Assembly: GCA_964555355.1 (NCBI GenBank)
Contig: CAZKRY010000016.1
Span: 1-64,000, forward strand
DNA: 64,000 bases
Direction of reading: 5' to 3'
From: CAIKBL01 sp964555355
GTDB lineage: Bacteria > Pseudomonadota > Gammaproteobacteria > Ga0077536
This document shows, in pieces, positions 33,818 to 42,600 of the stretch (within the stretch, counting starts at the first letter, position 1; every line of letters begins with the position of its first letter). The translations under genes were made by a program, and so were the position numbers. Below the pieces are notes generated by a model. That model was given only the letters and a program-made list of their open reading frames with translations, did not search any database and had not been told where the DNA came from.

Positions 33818-34450
33818 CTACTCGCCTTTCCCGTAATGAATGATCGCCAAAAACTGAATTGGCATTTGAATCAATCGCTCCGGGCCATGCGGAATGTCCC
33901 CCTGAAAGGTGAACGCATCGCCGGGCTTTAGCAGACAAAGCTTTTTGCCGTGCCGGTATTCCAAGCGGCCTTTCAACATGTAAATGAATTCGATCCCGGG
34001 GTGTTGAAAACGCGGAAAAACTTCACTTTCGTCATCCAGGGTGATCAGAAACGGCTCAAAAAGTTTTTGCGGTCCCTGATCGTATGACAGCAGTTCATAC
34101 GTGTGACCGCGTTTGGTGCCGCGACGGACCACTGTCATACCGCGACCCGCGGGCACGTGTCGCGCCACCCCTTCCGGTAAATCGTAATCCTTGAACAAAT
34201 TGGCAAGCGACACGCCCATGGCTTGGCAGACGCGCGCGAGCGTATCCAAACTCGGCATCGCCTGACCGTTTTCGATCCGGCTCAACATGCCGCGGCTGAT
34301 CCCGGATAACGCGGCGATGTCTTGAATGGTCAGCCGCTGTTGTTGGCGTTGGTTCTTGAGCGTGGCGCCGACATAGCTACCGAGATTGGCCGTCTCCTCG
34401 GGCGCTCGCCGCGCCGAACTTTTCTTTTTGTCGCGCGTGTTCGTTACCAT
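33818..34450 (-). CDS. XRE-family regulator with cupin domain
   Basis: A 210-residue transcription regulator: an XRE helix-turn-helix at about residues 25-85 (LKNQRQQQRLTIQDIAALSGISRGMLSRIENGQAMPSLDTLARVCQAMG) and a cupin sensor at the C-terminus (FQHPGIEFIYMLKGRLEYRHGKKLCLLKPGDAFTFQGDIPHGPERL). This is the architecture of PuuR and related amine-responsive repressors. It overlaps the end of the glutamate-synthase-like gene by 7 bp, so it is the last gene of the amine operon and probably controls it. The ligand is not known; an amine or gamma-glutamyl intermediate is the reasonable guess. It could also act on the putrescine genes at 5.5-14 kb. Confidence 0.88.
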   Translation of the reverse strand: MVTNTRDKKKSSARRAPEETANLGSYVGATLKNQRQQQRLTIQDIAALSGISRGMLSRIENGQAMPSLDTLARVCQAMGVSLANLFKDYDLPEGVARHVPAGRGMTVVRRGTKRGHTYELLSYDQGPQKLFEPFLITLDDESEVFPRFQHPGIEFIYMLKGRLEYRHGKKLCLLKPGDAFTFQGDIPHGPERLIQMPIQFLAIIHYGKGE

Positions 34451-35772
34451 CGGTCACCGGCTTGGCCCGGGATCCAGCGTGTCCCGGCTAACGGGACGCC
34501 CGCCATCGCGGCGGCTTCAATCGTCAACGCCACCAAATCTTCCGGTTCCAGATTGTGCACATGCGACTTCCCACAGGCGCGCGCGATGATCTGACACTCC
34601 ATATTGAGCGTGCGCAGGTAATTCGCGAGACGGCGTCCACCCAGCACGGGGTCGAGCCGTTTCGCGAGTTCTTCGTTTTGGGTGGTGATACCGGCGGGAT
34701 CGTTGCCGGCTTGCCAATCATCGTAATATCCGGCGCGGCTACCGACCTTCTGGTATTCCTCATCGAGCGCCGGACTGTTATCGCCGAGCGCGATCAACGC
34801 GGCAACCCCCACCGATACCGCATCCGCACCCATCGCCAGTGCCTTGGCAACATCCGCGCCGGAGCGAATACCGCCGGAGACAATGAGCTGCACTTTGCGA
34901 TGCATATCGAGTTCGGTCAGCGCTTCCACGGCTTGCCGCAACGCGGCCATGGTCGGGATCCCGACGTGTTCGATGAACACATTCTGCGTCGCCGCGGTAC
35001 CGCCCTGCATGCCATCGAGCACAATCACATCCGCGCCGGCTTTGATCGCGAGCGCGGTGTCGTAGTAAGCACGGCTGCCGCCGATTTTGATGTAAATGGG
35101 TTTCTCCCAATCGGTGATCTCGCGCAATTCGCGGATCTTGATTTCGAGATCGTCCGGCCCTGTCCAGTCGGGATGACGACAGGCACTGCGCTGATCGATG
35201 TTGGGCGGAAGGTCGCGCATCGCGGCCACGCGCGGACTAATTTTCTGACCGAGCAACATGCCGCCCCCGCCGGGCTTCGCACCTTGGCCCAACACCACTT
35301 CGATCGCATCGCAACGACGTAGGTCGTCGGGGTTCATGCCGTAGCGCGATGGAAGTAACTGGTAGACCAGCGTTTTGGAGGACTCGCGCTCCTCCGGCGT
35401 CATGCCGCCGTCGCCGGTGGTCGTGCTGGTACCCACTGCGGTCGCGCCACGCCCGAGTGCTTCTTTGGCCTGTGCGGAAAGCGAGCCAAAACTCATGCCC
35501 GCCACTGTGATCGGGATCTTGAGTTCGATCGGCTTCTTCGCATAACGCGTGCCGAGCACAACATTCGTATCGCAGCGCTCGCGATAACCTTCCAACGGGT
35601 AGCGCGACATCGACGCGCCTAAAAATACCAAATCGTCAAAGTGTGGAAGATGGCGCTTGGCGCCCCAGCCGCGGATATCGTAGATACCTTCGCGCGCCGC
35701 GCGTTGGATCTCGTGAATGACATCGCGATTGAACAACGAAGATTCGATGAGTCCGGGATATTGTGTGCTCAT
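34444..35772 (-). CDS. mgsC: N-methylglutamate synthase subunit C (GltB FMN-domain-like)
   Basis: A 442-residue homologue of the FMN-binding central domain of glutamate synthase. Recognisable are the PITVAGMSFGSLSAQAKEALGRGA opening, GDGGMTPEERE, RCDAIEVVLGQGAKPGGGGMLLG, PIYIKIGGSRAYYDTALAIKAGADVIVLDGMQGGTAA and GGIRSGADVAKALAMGADAVSVG. In methylamine users the split protein MgsC condenses methylamine from gamma-glutamylmethylamide with 2-oxoglutarate, giving N-methylglutamate. It follows mgsB by 8 bp. The equivalent GlxD of rhizobia has the same architecture, so the methylamine role rests on the cluster as a whole. Confidence 0.86.
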   Translation of the reverse strand: MSTQYPGLIESSLFNRDVIHEIQRAAREGIYDIRGWGAKRHLPHFDDLVFLGASMSRYPLEGYRERCDTNVVLGTRYAKKPIELKIPITVAGMSFGSLSAQAKEALGRGATAVGTSTTTGDGGMTPEERESSKTLVYQLLPSRYGMNPDDLRRCDAIEVVLGQGAKPGGGGMLLGQKISPRVAAMRDLPPNIDQRSACRHPDWTGPDDLEIKIRELREITDWEKPIYIKIGGSRAYYDTALAIKAGADVIVLDGMQGGTAATQNVFIEHVGIPTMAALRQAVEALTELDMHRKVQLIVSGGIRSGADVAKALAMGADAVSVGVAALIALGDNSPALDEEYQKVGSRAGYYDDWQAGNDPAGITTQNEELAKRLDPVLGGRRLANYLRTLNMECQIIARACGKSHVHNLEPEDLVALTIEAAAMAGVPLAGTRWIPGQAGDRW

Positions 35773-35780
35773 GGCCGTCC

Positions 35781-36482
35781 TCAGTACGCGTCGGCGTGAT
35801 CGATGTTGAAGTTGTAGAGCTTGCGCGCGGAGCCATAGCGCCGGAACTTCGCCGGAGTCTCATTCAACTTGGCTTGTTCGAGTAACGCGCCGAGCGCGGC
35901 GAGGTGTTCGTCGCGCATTTCTTTCTCGATACAGTCGGCGCCGAGATCGGCCACGCGTCCTTTAACGAAAAGCTGTGCCTCATAGAGAGAATCGCCGAAT
36001 GCCGGGCCCGCATCGCCACAGACTACCAAGCGCCCGCGCTGCGCCATGAATGCTGACATATGACCGACCGAACCTTTGACGACGATATCGAGTCCCTTCA
36101 GCGAGATCCCACAACGCGCGCCGGCGTCACCTTCAATAACTAACAAACCGCCGCGGCCCGTGGCGCCGGCCGATTGGCTGGCGTTGCCGCGCAAACGCAC
36201 CGAGCCCGACATCATGTTCTCCGCGAGCCCCGTCGAAGCGTTACCGTGGATATCGATGTCGGCAAACTTATTCATACCCGCGCAGTAGTAGCCGACATGG
36301 CCCATGATTTCGACTTCGCACGCGGCATTGATACCCACCGCGACTGCATGGTCGCCGGCGACATTGACCACCTGCCAGTGGGTGCGTGGCCCGTTGGCCG
36401 GTAGGTTGTGCAGCGCCTGATTGAGCTCGCGCAAGCTCTGGTGCTTCAGATCAAAAACGCGCACTTGATTGTTGGCCGTCAT
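35781..36482 (-). CDS. mgsB: N-methylglutamate synthase subunit B (GltB GXGXG-domain-like)
   Basis: A 233-residue homologue of the C-terminal GXGXG beta-helix of glutamate synthase, with repeated glycine-rich turns (VGYYCAGMNKFADIDIHGNASTGLAENMM, GGLLVIEGDAGARCGISLKG, VVCGDAGPAFGDSLYEAQLF). The domain is structural and channels ammonia or methylamine between active sites. The ATG at 36482 is chosen for its AAGGCGGG ribosome-binding site; it lies 2 bases after the stop of mgsA. The order GATase, GXGXG, FMN domain is exactly that of the mgsABC gene set. Confidence 0.85.
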   Translation of the reverse strand: MTANNQVRVFDLKHQSLRELNQALHNLPANGPRTHWQVVNVAGDHAVAVGINAACEVEIMGHVGYYCAGMNKFADIDIHGNASTGLAENMMSGSVRLRGNASQSAGATGRGGLLVIEGDAGARCGISLKGLDIVVKGSVGHMSAFMAQRGRLVVCGDAGPAFGDSLYEAQLFVKGRVADLGADCIEKEMRDEHLAALGALLEQAKLNETPAKFRRYGSARKLYNFNIDHADAY

Positions 36483-36484
36483 CG

Positions 36485-37426
36485 TCAACCCGCCTTGCGC
36501 AGTGCGGAGGTCGATTGCCGCGCCTGACCGCCCTTTTCCCACACATACACGGTCGCCGGTTCAGGCTCCCATACGCGCGCTGTTTCCACGCCAGGTAATT
36601 TCGCGAGCGCGCGATATTCAGATGACATCGCGACCCAATCTTTGGTCTCCGCCATGACCGCCGGCTTACACGCAATTGGATCACGCAGCACGGCGAAACC
36701 GTCACTGGTGCCGATTGTGAAGGTGAAAAAGCCGTCTAGGTCTTTGAGCGCCGCGAACAACGCTTCTTCCAGCGATAAACCGTGCTGCATCTGTACGTCC
36801 AAATACTGTGCGGCAACCTCGGAGTCGTTTTCTGTCCGAAATATCGCGCCATCCTTGGCAAGCTTGCGCCGCAGGCGATTGTGATTCGAGAGCGAGCCGT
36901 TATGCACGAGACACAGATCGCTGCCGGTGGAAAACGGATGCGAGCCGGCGGTGGTGACCGCGCTTTCGGTGGCCATCCGCGTGTGCCCGATGGCGTGGCT
37001 GCCCTGTGCTTCGCGCAACTTAAAAAAGTTCGCGACTTCGCTCGGCAATCCGACTTCCTTATAGATTTCGATATGGTGACCCACGCTCACCACCGCATAG
37101 GGCGCATGCGCGCGCAGCAGGTATCGTCGCACCGAGTGTTCATCGGCGCTAAGTGTGAAAAGGCAGTGCGTATGAACGGGCTTAAAATCGATGTCGGTGC
37201 CAAAGCGCGTGGTGAGATCCGCCGCGACTTCCGCCCACGCGAAATCACGATTTGCGTTTTGCAACACCACTTTGACACGGCCCGCGCCGACAGGATCGCG
37301 ATAGACGGCAAAGCCCGTACTATCCGGCCCGCGCTGCGTCATTTCGAGCAGCATCGGCTCGAACAATGCGCCTAGCACGCGATAAAGCGCGGCATTCTTT
37401 AGATACAACCCGACGATTCCGCACAT
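36485..37426 (-). CDS. mgsA: N-methylglutamate synthase subunit A (class II glutamine amidotransferase-like)
   Basis: A 313-residue class II amidotransferase (Ntn hydrolase). The nucleophile is Cys2 in MCGIVGLYL, with GHTRMATESAVTTAGSHPF and LCLVHNGSLSNH downstream. In glutamate synthase this domain releases ammonia from glutamine; in MgsA it would release methylamine from gamma-glutamylmethylamide. The start follows the gmaS-like gene by 30 bp. GlxB of the sarcosine/glutamine-type rhizobial clusters is the close alternative. Confidence 0.86.
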   Translation of the reverse strand: MCGIVGLYLKNAALYRVLGALFEPMLLEMTQRGPDSTGFAVYRDPVGAGRVKVVLQNANRDFAWAEVAADLTTRFGTDIDFKPVHTHCLFTLSADEHSVRRYLLRAHAPYAVVSVGHHIEIYKEVGLPSEVANFFKLREAQGSHAIGHTRMATESAVTTAGSHPFSTGSDLCLVHNGSLSNHNRLRRKLAKDGAIFRTENDSEVAAQYLDVQMQHGLSLEEALFAALKDLDGFFTFTIGTSDGFAVLRDPIACKPAVMAETKDWVAMSSEYRALAKLPGVETARVWEPEPATVYVWEKGGQARQSTSALRKAG

Positions 37427-37456
37427 TTGGTGTCTCCCCTTTGGTGCCGTGCGCGC

Positions 37457-38791
37457 TCAATAAAATTCCAAATAGCGATTGATTTCCCAGTCCGACACAT
37501 GGCGCGAATATTCGACCCATTCCATACGTTTCACTTTGATAAATTCGGCGATCAAATCGCTGCCGAGTTGCTCGGCAAATAATTTGTCCGCTTCGAGTGC
37601 GTCCAAGGCCTCGTTGAGATTCTGCGGCAGTAAGCCGATGCCACGCTTCTTGAGTTCGGCGCGGGAGAGTTCATAAAGGTTCTCGTTCTGCGGCGCGCCG
37701 GGATCAATCTTATTGGCGATCCCATCGAGCCCTGCGGCAATGACCGCGGCGGCCGCTAGGTAAGGATTACAACTCGGATCCGGCAAGCGGCACTCGAGTC
37801 GGCCGTAAGGGATGCGTACCATCGAAGTTCGGTTATTGTCGCCGAAGGTAATGTAAGCGGGCGCCCACGTGGCGCCAGATAAAGACTCACCAACCACCAG
37901 ACGTTTGTATGAGTTAACAGACGGTGCGAGCAGTGCGCAGAGTCCGCGCGCATGCTTTAGCAACCCGCCCATGAATTGATAGCCGAGTTTGGATAGCCCC
38001 ATCCCGTACTTGTCTTTATCGTCGTGGAACAAATTGCCGGCACCCGCGCCGGACAAGGACAAGTGCATGTGCATACCGCTACCGGTGCGATGGCGGAAGG
38101 GCTTCGGCATAAAGGTGCAGATGAGATCCATCTCTCGCGCGATCTCGCCCGCCGCCATGCGGAACATCACGTAACGATCCGCCGCCGTCAATGCATCCGC
38201 ATAGGTGTAATTGATCTCGAACTGACCGTTCGCATCTTCGTGATCGATTTGGTAGATATCGAAATCAACGGCCTGAAGTGAGGACACCAGCCGTTCGAGG
38301 AAATCTCGGCCGCGCGACAACCCTTTATAGTCATAACACGGTTTATCGAGCACATCAGTCTCATCCGCCGGTGCGAGGCTGCCGTCCGCACGTTTCTTCA
38401 GCACGATAAATTCGGGCTCGATTCCGATGTTGACCGTCCAACCCTTGGCCTTGGCTTTCGCCGCCATTTGTTTCAGCACCAACCGCGTATCGTATGGATA
38501 GGGTTTCCCCTTGACCGTGCCGTCACATACGATGCGCGCATAACCCGGCTGCCACGGCACCAACGACAAGGTGCTCAAGTCTCCAATCGCCATATAGTCG
38601 GCATCATGCGGCCCCATGCCGAGCCCCCACACGGCGAAGCCGGCGAAACCCGCGCCGGAAGTCAAAATATCTTCAAAGTGGGACACCGGCACCGACTTTG
38701 TTTTGGCGACGCCGTGGATATCGATGAATTGCGCCAACACAAAGCGAACATGATTGTCTTTTAGAAATTTCTGCGCTTGCTTTAGGTTCAT
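37457..38791 (-). CDS. gmaS: Gamma-glutamylmethylamide synthetase (glutamine-synthetase-like)
   Basis: A 444-residue glutamine synthetase-fold ligase of the GlnT/GmaS type. Motifs include the beta-grasp FVLAQFIDIHGVAKTKSVPVSHFE, IGIEPEFIVLKKRADG, QIDHEDANGQFEINYTYADA, TFMPKPFRHRTGSGMHMHLSLSG and NNRTSMVRIPYGRLECRLPDP. It would join methylamine to glutamate with ATP. The HEDANGQFE segment is a conserved region of gmaS genes as I recall it, favouring GmaS over plain glutamine synthetase III, but glnT of rhizobia is similar. It is flanked by mgdABCD and mgsABC homologues, the strongest support. Ribosome-binding site GGGGAGCGAG precedes the ATG. Confidence 0.82.
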   Translation of the reverse strand: MNLKQAQKFLKDNHVRFVLAQFIDIHGVAKTKSVPVSHFEDILTSGAGFAGFAVWGLGMGPHDADYMAIGDLSTLSLVPWQPGYARIVCDGTVKGKPYPYDTRLVLKQMAAKAKAKGWTVNIGIEPEFIVLKKRADGSLAPADETDVLDKPCYDYKGLSRGRDFLERLVSSLQAVDFDIYQIDHEDANGQFEINYTYADALTAADRYVMFRMAAGEIAREMDLICTFMPKPFRHRTGSGMHMHLSLSGAGAGNLFHDDKDKYGMGLSKLGYQFMGGLLKHARGLCALLAPSVNSYKRLVVGESLSGATWAPAYITFGDNNRTSMVRIPYGRLECRLPDPSCNPYLAAAAVIAAGLDGIANKIDPGAPQNENLYELSRAELKKRGIGLLPQNLNEALDALEADKLFAEQLGSDLIAEFIKVKRMEWVEYSRHVSDWEINRYLEFY

Positions 38792-38875
38792 TTCTCGCTC
38801 CCCGATTTTTTGTCAATCAACTTTTGCCAATCGCGATCGCCGATGATAGGTCCCGCAGTCCCCGCATGGATTCGT

Positions 38876-39475
38876 TTAACGCTTAGTCAAATAATCGTCA
38901 TAACCGAGCACCGCGGCGCCGCGCTCTTCGGCCGAGGTTCGCAGCACTTGAAACAACGACACCGCATCCGCCGCGGCGCAGACAATCCGCCATTCACCGC
39001 CCTGCGGGTAAAGATACGCCTCATGTTGCGCGAGTAGCACCGGTGCGAAGGCGTCAGCGGTCAGCTCGGTCCACGGCGACGTGCAGAGTTCGCCAAGCAC
39101 GTCGGCTGCCGCCGGTCCGCCTAACGCGATCTCCGTGCTGGCGTGACTAAGTACCAATACCGCTTCGCTCGCGGGACCGCACGCGCCATCGACCCCCATG
39201 CACGCGAGGTAACGCGCATCTCCAATCCGTGCCGCCCACTGCTCGCCTGGACCGCGCGCACGAGTGAACCACGCAGGAACGCTCAAGCCCCGTTGCACCA
39301 GCCAATCGCCCGCGCGCCGGCCGAGCACCATGAATTTGCGGCGCGCACTGAGATCGACCAACCACGAGGTTGCCGCGAGAGGCACGTGCCGGGCCGCCGC
39401 GACGGTGAGTTCGCCGCGAACATCGAAGCTGAATTCCCCAGGTGCGAAACACGGCAATAGCGGACTCGGTTTCAT
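38876..39475 (-). CDS. mgdD: N-methylglutamate dehydrogenase subunit D (SoxG-like gamma)
   Basis: A 199-residue homologue of the sarcosine oxidase gamma subunit: DVRGELTVAAARHVPLAATSWLVDLSARRKFMVLGRRAGDWL at the start and SLFQVLRTSAEERGAAVLGYD at the end. The subunit is structural and binds the alpha subunit near its folate domain. Its ATG overlaps the TGA of the alpha-subunit gene (ATGA), so the two are translationally coupled. 84 bp separate it from the gmaS-like gene. Confidence 0.8.
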   Translation of the reverse strand: MKPSPLLPCFAPGEFSFDVRGELTVAAARHVPLAATSWLVDLSARRKFMVLGRRAGDWLVQRGLSVPAWFTRARGPGEQWAARIGDARYLACMGVDGACGPASEAVLVLSHASTEIALGGPAAADVLGELCTSPWTELTADAFAPVLLAQHEAYLYPQGGEWRIVCAAADAVSLFQVLRTSAEERGAAVLGYDDYLTKR

Positions 39476-42330
39476 GGCGTTTCCTTTTGCCGCGTGTTGC
39501 CCGGGTCGTAAAATGGGGTCGATACGACGTTAACCGGCAGGAGCGTTCCATCCGAGAGACGAATCGTCAATTCGGTGGGCGCCGTCTCGCTAAGGCGATC
39601 GATCACGGCAAGACCAATGGTTTGATTGAGCACCGTGCTGTAGCCGACGCTCGTGACACGCCCGAGAATTGCCCCACCGTCGATCACGAGGTGACACTCT
39701 TCCAGGCCTAGGGCTCGCGAATCGGCAGTCGCAAAACCAACCAACCGGCGCGCCGGATGTTCGCGCAAATACTCCAGCGCGGCACGTCCTAGAAACTGGG
39801 ATTTCTTTAAGTTAACGAGTCCACCTAGCGGCGTTTCGAAGGGATGCATCACCCCGTCGGTATCTTGCGCGACGATAAGATGACCTTTCTCCAGACGCAG
39901 CAGACGTTGGGTTTCAACGCCAAATGGCCGAATCTCGTCATTTGCGCCGAGTTCGAGGAATGACTGCCACAGTGCCGGGGCATCGCGGTAATCAAGGTGC
40001 ACCTCATAACCCACCTCCCCGACAAAACCGACGCGCATCATGCGTACCGGCAGCCCACATAGCGTAGCTTCACGAATACCGAGAAACGGAAACGCCGCAT
40101 CTGACAAATCTTGAGATGTGGCATCACGCAATAACGCTCTTGCACGCGGCCCGGCAATATTGATTGCCGCAACGTTGCGCGTGCGATCGACGACTTCGAC
40201 ATCAAGCTTATAGGCTGCTGCGATCTGTAACAGTTGGCGATAGCTTGCGGGCGCGTGACTGGAACCCGCGGTGACATAGAAATGCGTCTCTCCTAGCCGC
40301 GCCGCCACGCCGTCATCGACGATCGTTCCTCGGTGATCGCACATCAACACATAACGGGTCATGCCAAGCGCGGTTTTATCGACTGCCGAGGTGTAGGTTA
40401 AATTCAATAATTGCGCGGCATCGGGGCCGAAAATTTCGAACTTCCCTAAAGTTGAGACATCGATCATCCCAATGCGCTCGCGTACCGCTTGATACTCGTT
40501 CAAGCGCGAGGTGCTCGCCGAGCCTTCGCGATAATACTTAGGCCGTCGCCAAACCCCTGCTTCCATCCATTCCGCCTGTGCCGCGTCGTGTTGCGGATTC
40601 AACGCACTTTCAACGTGTGGCCGAATACGCCGCCCGGCCAATGTGCCCATCGGCACCGGATGGTAGAACGGCCGCGCCGTGGTTGAGCCGATTTCCGCGA
40701 GCGTCTGGCCGTGATACTCGGCGAGCCAGCGCGCAGCGTTGAGATTGGAGTGCTTGCCTTGGCTCGGCCCCATTCCGTTGGTGGTGTAGCGCTTCAATAG
40801 TTCGATATTGTCGAAGCCTTCGCGACACGCCACCGATAAATCGTCGAGTTGGATGTCTTCGTCAAAGTCGACAAAGTTCTTGCGCTTGGCATGGGTAAAC
40901 CAGGGATGCGGGTGCGAGCGGGCAAGGGATTCAACCGGCGGCGCGGGGGCGGCGGCAACCGGATGATTAAGAGAACGAAGAATCGTCGCCGCGGCCGCTT
41001 CGCCATCTTCGATACGCGCCACGAAACGGTAACGCCCATTGACGCGTCCGGCCGCCGCGATGCCGCTTGGTAAATGCGTAGGCAACATCTGCTCAAGCGC
41101 CCGATCGTGATCAAATCGCGCGCCGGCTTGATGCAGCAATTGCGTAGCGGGCGCCCAACCGACACTCATCAAGCAGCCATCGCAGGCAATTGAATCCGCA
41201 ACACCGTTGGCCGTGAACGATACATGGGCGAGTTCCCCATTATGAGCATACGCCGCGATATCCTTAGCGAACTTGACGACGCGCACGCCGCGCGCCTTCA
41301 ACTCCGTCACCAAATCCGCGCATTGTGGGGTGTTTTCCAAATCAAGCACCGCAACGATCTGAAGCCCGGCATCGAGCAATTCGAGCGTCGCGACATAAGC
41401 GTCTTGATTGCCGGCGAGTACCACGGCGCGCTCGCAGGGCGCGACGGCATAACGTTGAACCAAGCGCTGGGCGCCGCTCATCAGCATGACACCCGGCAGA
41501 TCGTTGTTGTGAAAAATTGCCGGCTGCTCAATGACGCCGGTGGCAACGACCACACACCGTGGAGTCACCACCGTGAGGCCGTCCGCCGCGACCAGCGGCA
41601 CCTCAAAATCGCTATAGAGTCCGGCGGCGCAGGCGCCCTGCCGGAGCTCAACGTTCAGTGTGGATAAGTCACGCAAGGTCTCCGCAAGCCACGCGCGCTC
41701 TGCCGAGTTTCCGCTGTAAGTCAGACTTCCGCCGGGCTGCGCATTCTCGTCAGCGACGATGACATTATGGCCGTGTCGCGCGACCTGACGCGCGGCAGCC
41801 AATCCGGCCGCACCGCTACCGATCACCAAACAATCACAGCTCGTCCGTGCGTGAGGATAACGCGTGCGCGGGAAGTGTGGTGCTACCCGGCCAAGTCCAC
41901 TGACCTGCCGAATCACACGCTCCCACCACTTGAAACTCCAGCGAGGTCGATAAAAGGCCTTGTAATAGAAGCCTACCGGCAGTAGCGGCGCGAGCCATTC
42001 CAAGTACTGCGCCCAATCGCGCTTAACGCCCCCGAAGGTATTCACCGCCGTATAAGATTCGCCCGCTATCACCGGCTCCACATCGCCGCGAAGGTTAAGA
42101 CGCGTCGACGATTGCAATAGAAGATTGCTGTCGTGGTTAGCGGCCGATAAGACTCCTCGCGGACGGTGGTATTTGAAGCTCCGACCGAGAATGCGATGGC
42201 CATTGGCGAGTAAGGCGCTCGCGATCGTATCGCCGCTAAACGCGTGGCACACCTCGCCTTCAAATGCAAACGACAACGGCTTATCGCGCGCGATCCATTC
42301 ATTGGCGCGCGGTGGCAACCTATGCGCCAT
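39472..42330 (-). CDS. mgdC: N-methylglutamate dehydrogenase subunit C (SoxA-like alpha)
   Basis: A 952-residue alpha subunit of the heterotetrameric sarcosine-oxidase family. In order: an N-terminal 2Fe2S-like-fold region (DKPLSFAFEGEVCHAFSGDTIASALLANG, GRSFKYHRPRGVLSA), a pyridine-nucleotide dehydrogenase-like half (CLVIGSGAAGLAAARQVARHGHNVIVADE; about residues 165-500), and a GcvT-like folate-binding half (AAYKLDVEVVDRTRNVAAINIAGPRARALL, FVGEVGYEVHLDYRDAP, to the end). It transfers the methyl carbon to tetrahydrofolate. The ATG at 42330 is chosen; an upstream ATG at 42366 lies inside mgdB. MgdC and SoxA share this architecture, so substrate is deduced from the cluster. Confidence 0.88.
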   Translation of the reverse strand: MAHRLPPRANEWIARDKPLSFAFEGEVCHAFSGDTIASALLANGHRILGRSFKYHRPRGVLSAANHDSNLLLQSSTRLNLRGDVEPVIAGESYTAVNTFGGVKRDWAQYLEWLAPLLPVGFYYKAFYRPRWSFKWWERVIRQVSGLGRVAPHFPRTRYPHARTSCDCLVIGSGAAGLAAARQVARHGHNVIVADENAQPGGSLTYSGNSAERAWLAETLRDLSTLNVELRQGACAAGLYSDFEVPLVAADGLTVVTPRCVVVATGVIEQPAIFHNNDLPGVMLMSGAQRLVQRYAVAPCERAVVLAGNQDAYVATLELLDAGLQIVAVLDLENTPQCADLVTELKARGVRVVKFAKDIAAYAHNGELAHVSFTANGVADSIACDGCLMSVGWAPATQLLHQAGARFDHDRALEQMLPTHLPSGIAAAGRVNGRYRFVARIEDGEAAAATILRSLNHPVAAAPAPPVESLARSHPHPWFTHAKRKNFVDFDEDIQLDDLSVACREGFDNIELLKRYTTNGMGPSQGKHSNLNAARWLAEYHGQTLAEIGSTTARPFYHPVPMGTLAGRRIRPHVESALNPQHDAAQAEWMEAGVWRRPKYYREGSASTSRLNEYQAVRERIGMIDVSTLGKFEIFGPDAAQLLNLTYTSAVDKTALGMTRYVLMCDHRGTIVDDGVAARLGETHFYVTAGSSHAPASYRQLLQIAAAYKLDVEVVDRTRNVAAINIAGPRARALLRDATSQDLSDAAFPFLGIREATLCGLPVRMMRVGFVGEVGYEVHLDYRDAPALWQSFLELGANDEIRPFGVETQRLLRLEKGHLIVAQDTDGVMHPFETPLGGLVNLKKSQFLGRAALEYLREHPARRLVGFATADSRALGLEECHLVIDGGAILGRVTSVGYSTVLNQTIGLAVIDRLSETAPTELTIRLSDGTLLPVNVVSTPFYDPGNTRQKETP

Positions 42331-42586
42331 GGGCGTCCTCGGTGCGCGTCGCGAGCTTGATCTCAAGCACAGTGTCGGTCGCGGTGTGTCGCGTGATCAG
42401 AAACCACAACTGCGACGGACGGTGATACCACCATTCGCGTTTCTCGCGCGCGGTCGCGTCCCCAAAGTACACACCGTGACGCGCCTGCGCCGTATCGTCC
42501 GTCTGCATGGCGCCGATGGCAGCGCCCGCGCAAGTAAATTCACTCGCGGGACGCCGGCCAAGCAATGGACAGTCAAATTGTTTCAT
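42320..42586 (-). CDS. mgdB: N-methylglutamate dehydrogenase subunit B (SoxD-like delta)
   Basis: An 88-residue homologue of the sarcosine oxidase delta subunit (CPLLGRRPASEFTCAGAA, then REKREWWYHRPSQLWFLITRHTATDTV). Classical SoxD binds zinc through a CxxC pair and a later H and C. Here Cys6 remains, but the second Cys is Leu (position 9) and the Gly-Cys after EWWYH is replaced by Pro-Ser-Gln. The small subunit thus seems to have lost most zinc ligands. It lies 14 bp after mgdA and overlaps the mgdC start. Confidence 0.8.
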   Translation of the reverse strand: MKQFDCPLLGRRPASEFTCAGAAIGAMQTDDTAQARHGVYFGDATAREKREWWYHRPSQLWFLITRHTATDTVLEIKLATRTEDAHGA

Positions 42587-42600
42587 CGTGCATGTTCGTG

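Noticed and set aside
34555..35322. A 255-residue frame antisense to the mgsC gene
   Set aside because: Shadow of the glutamate-synthase-like gene; no ribosome-binding site or family.
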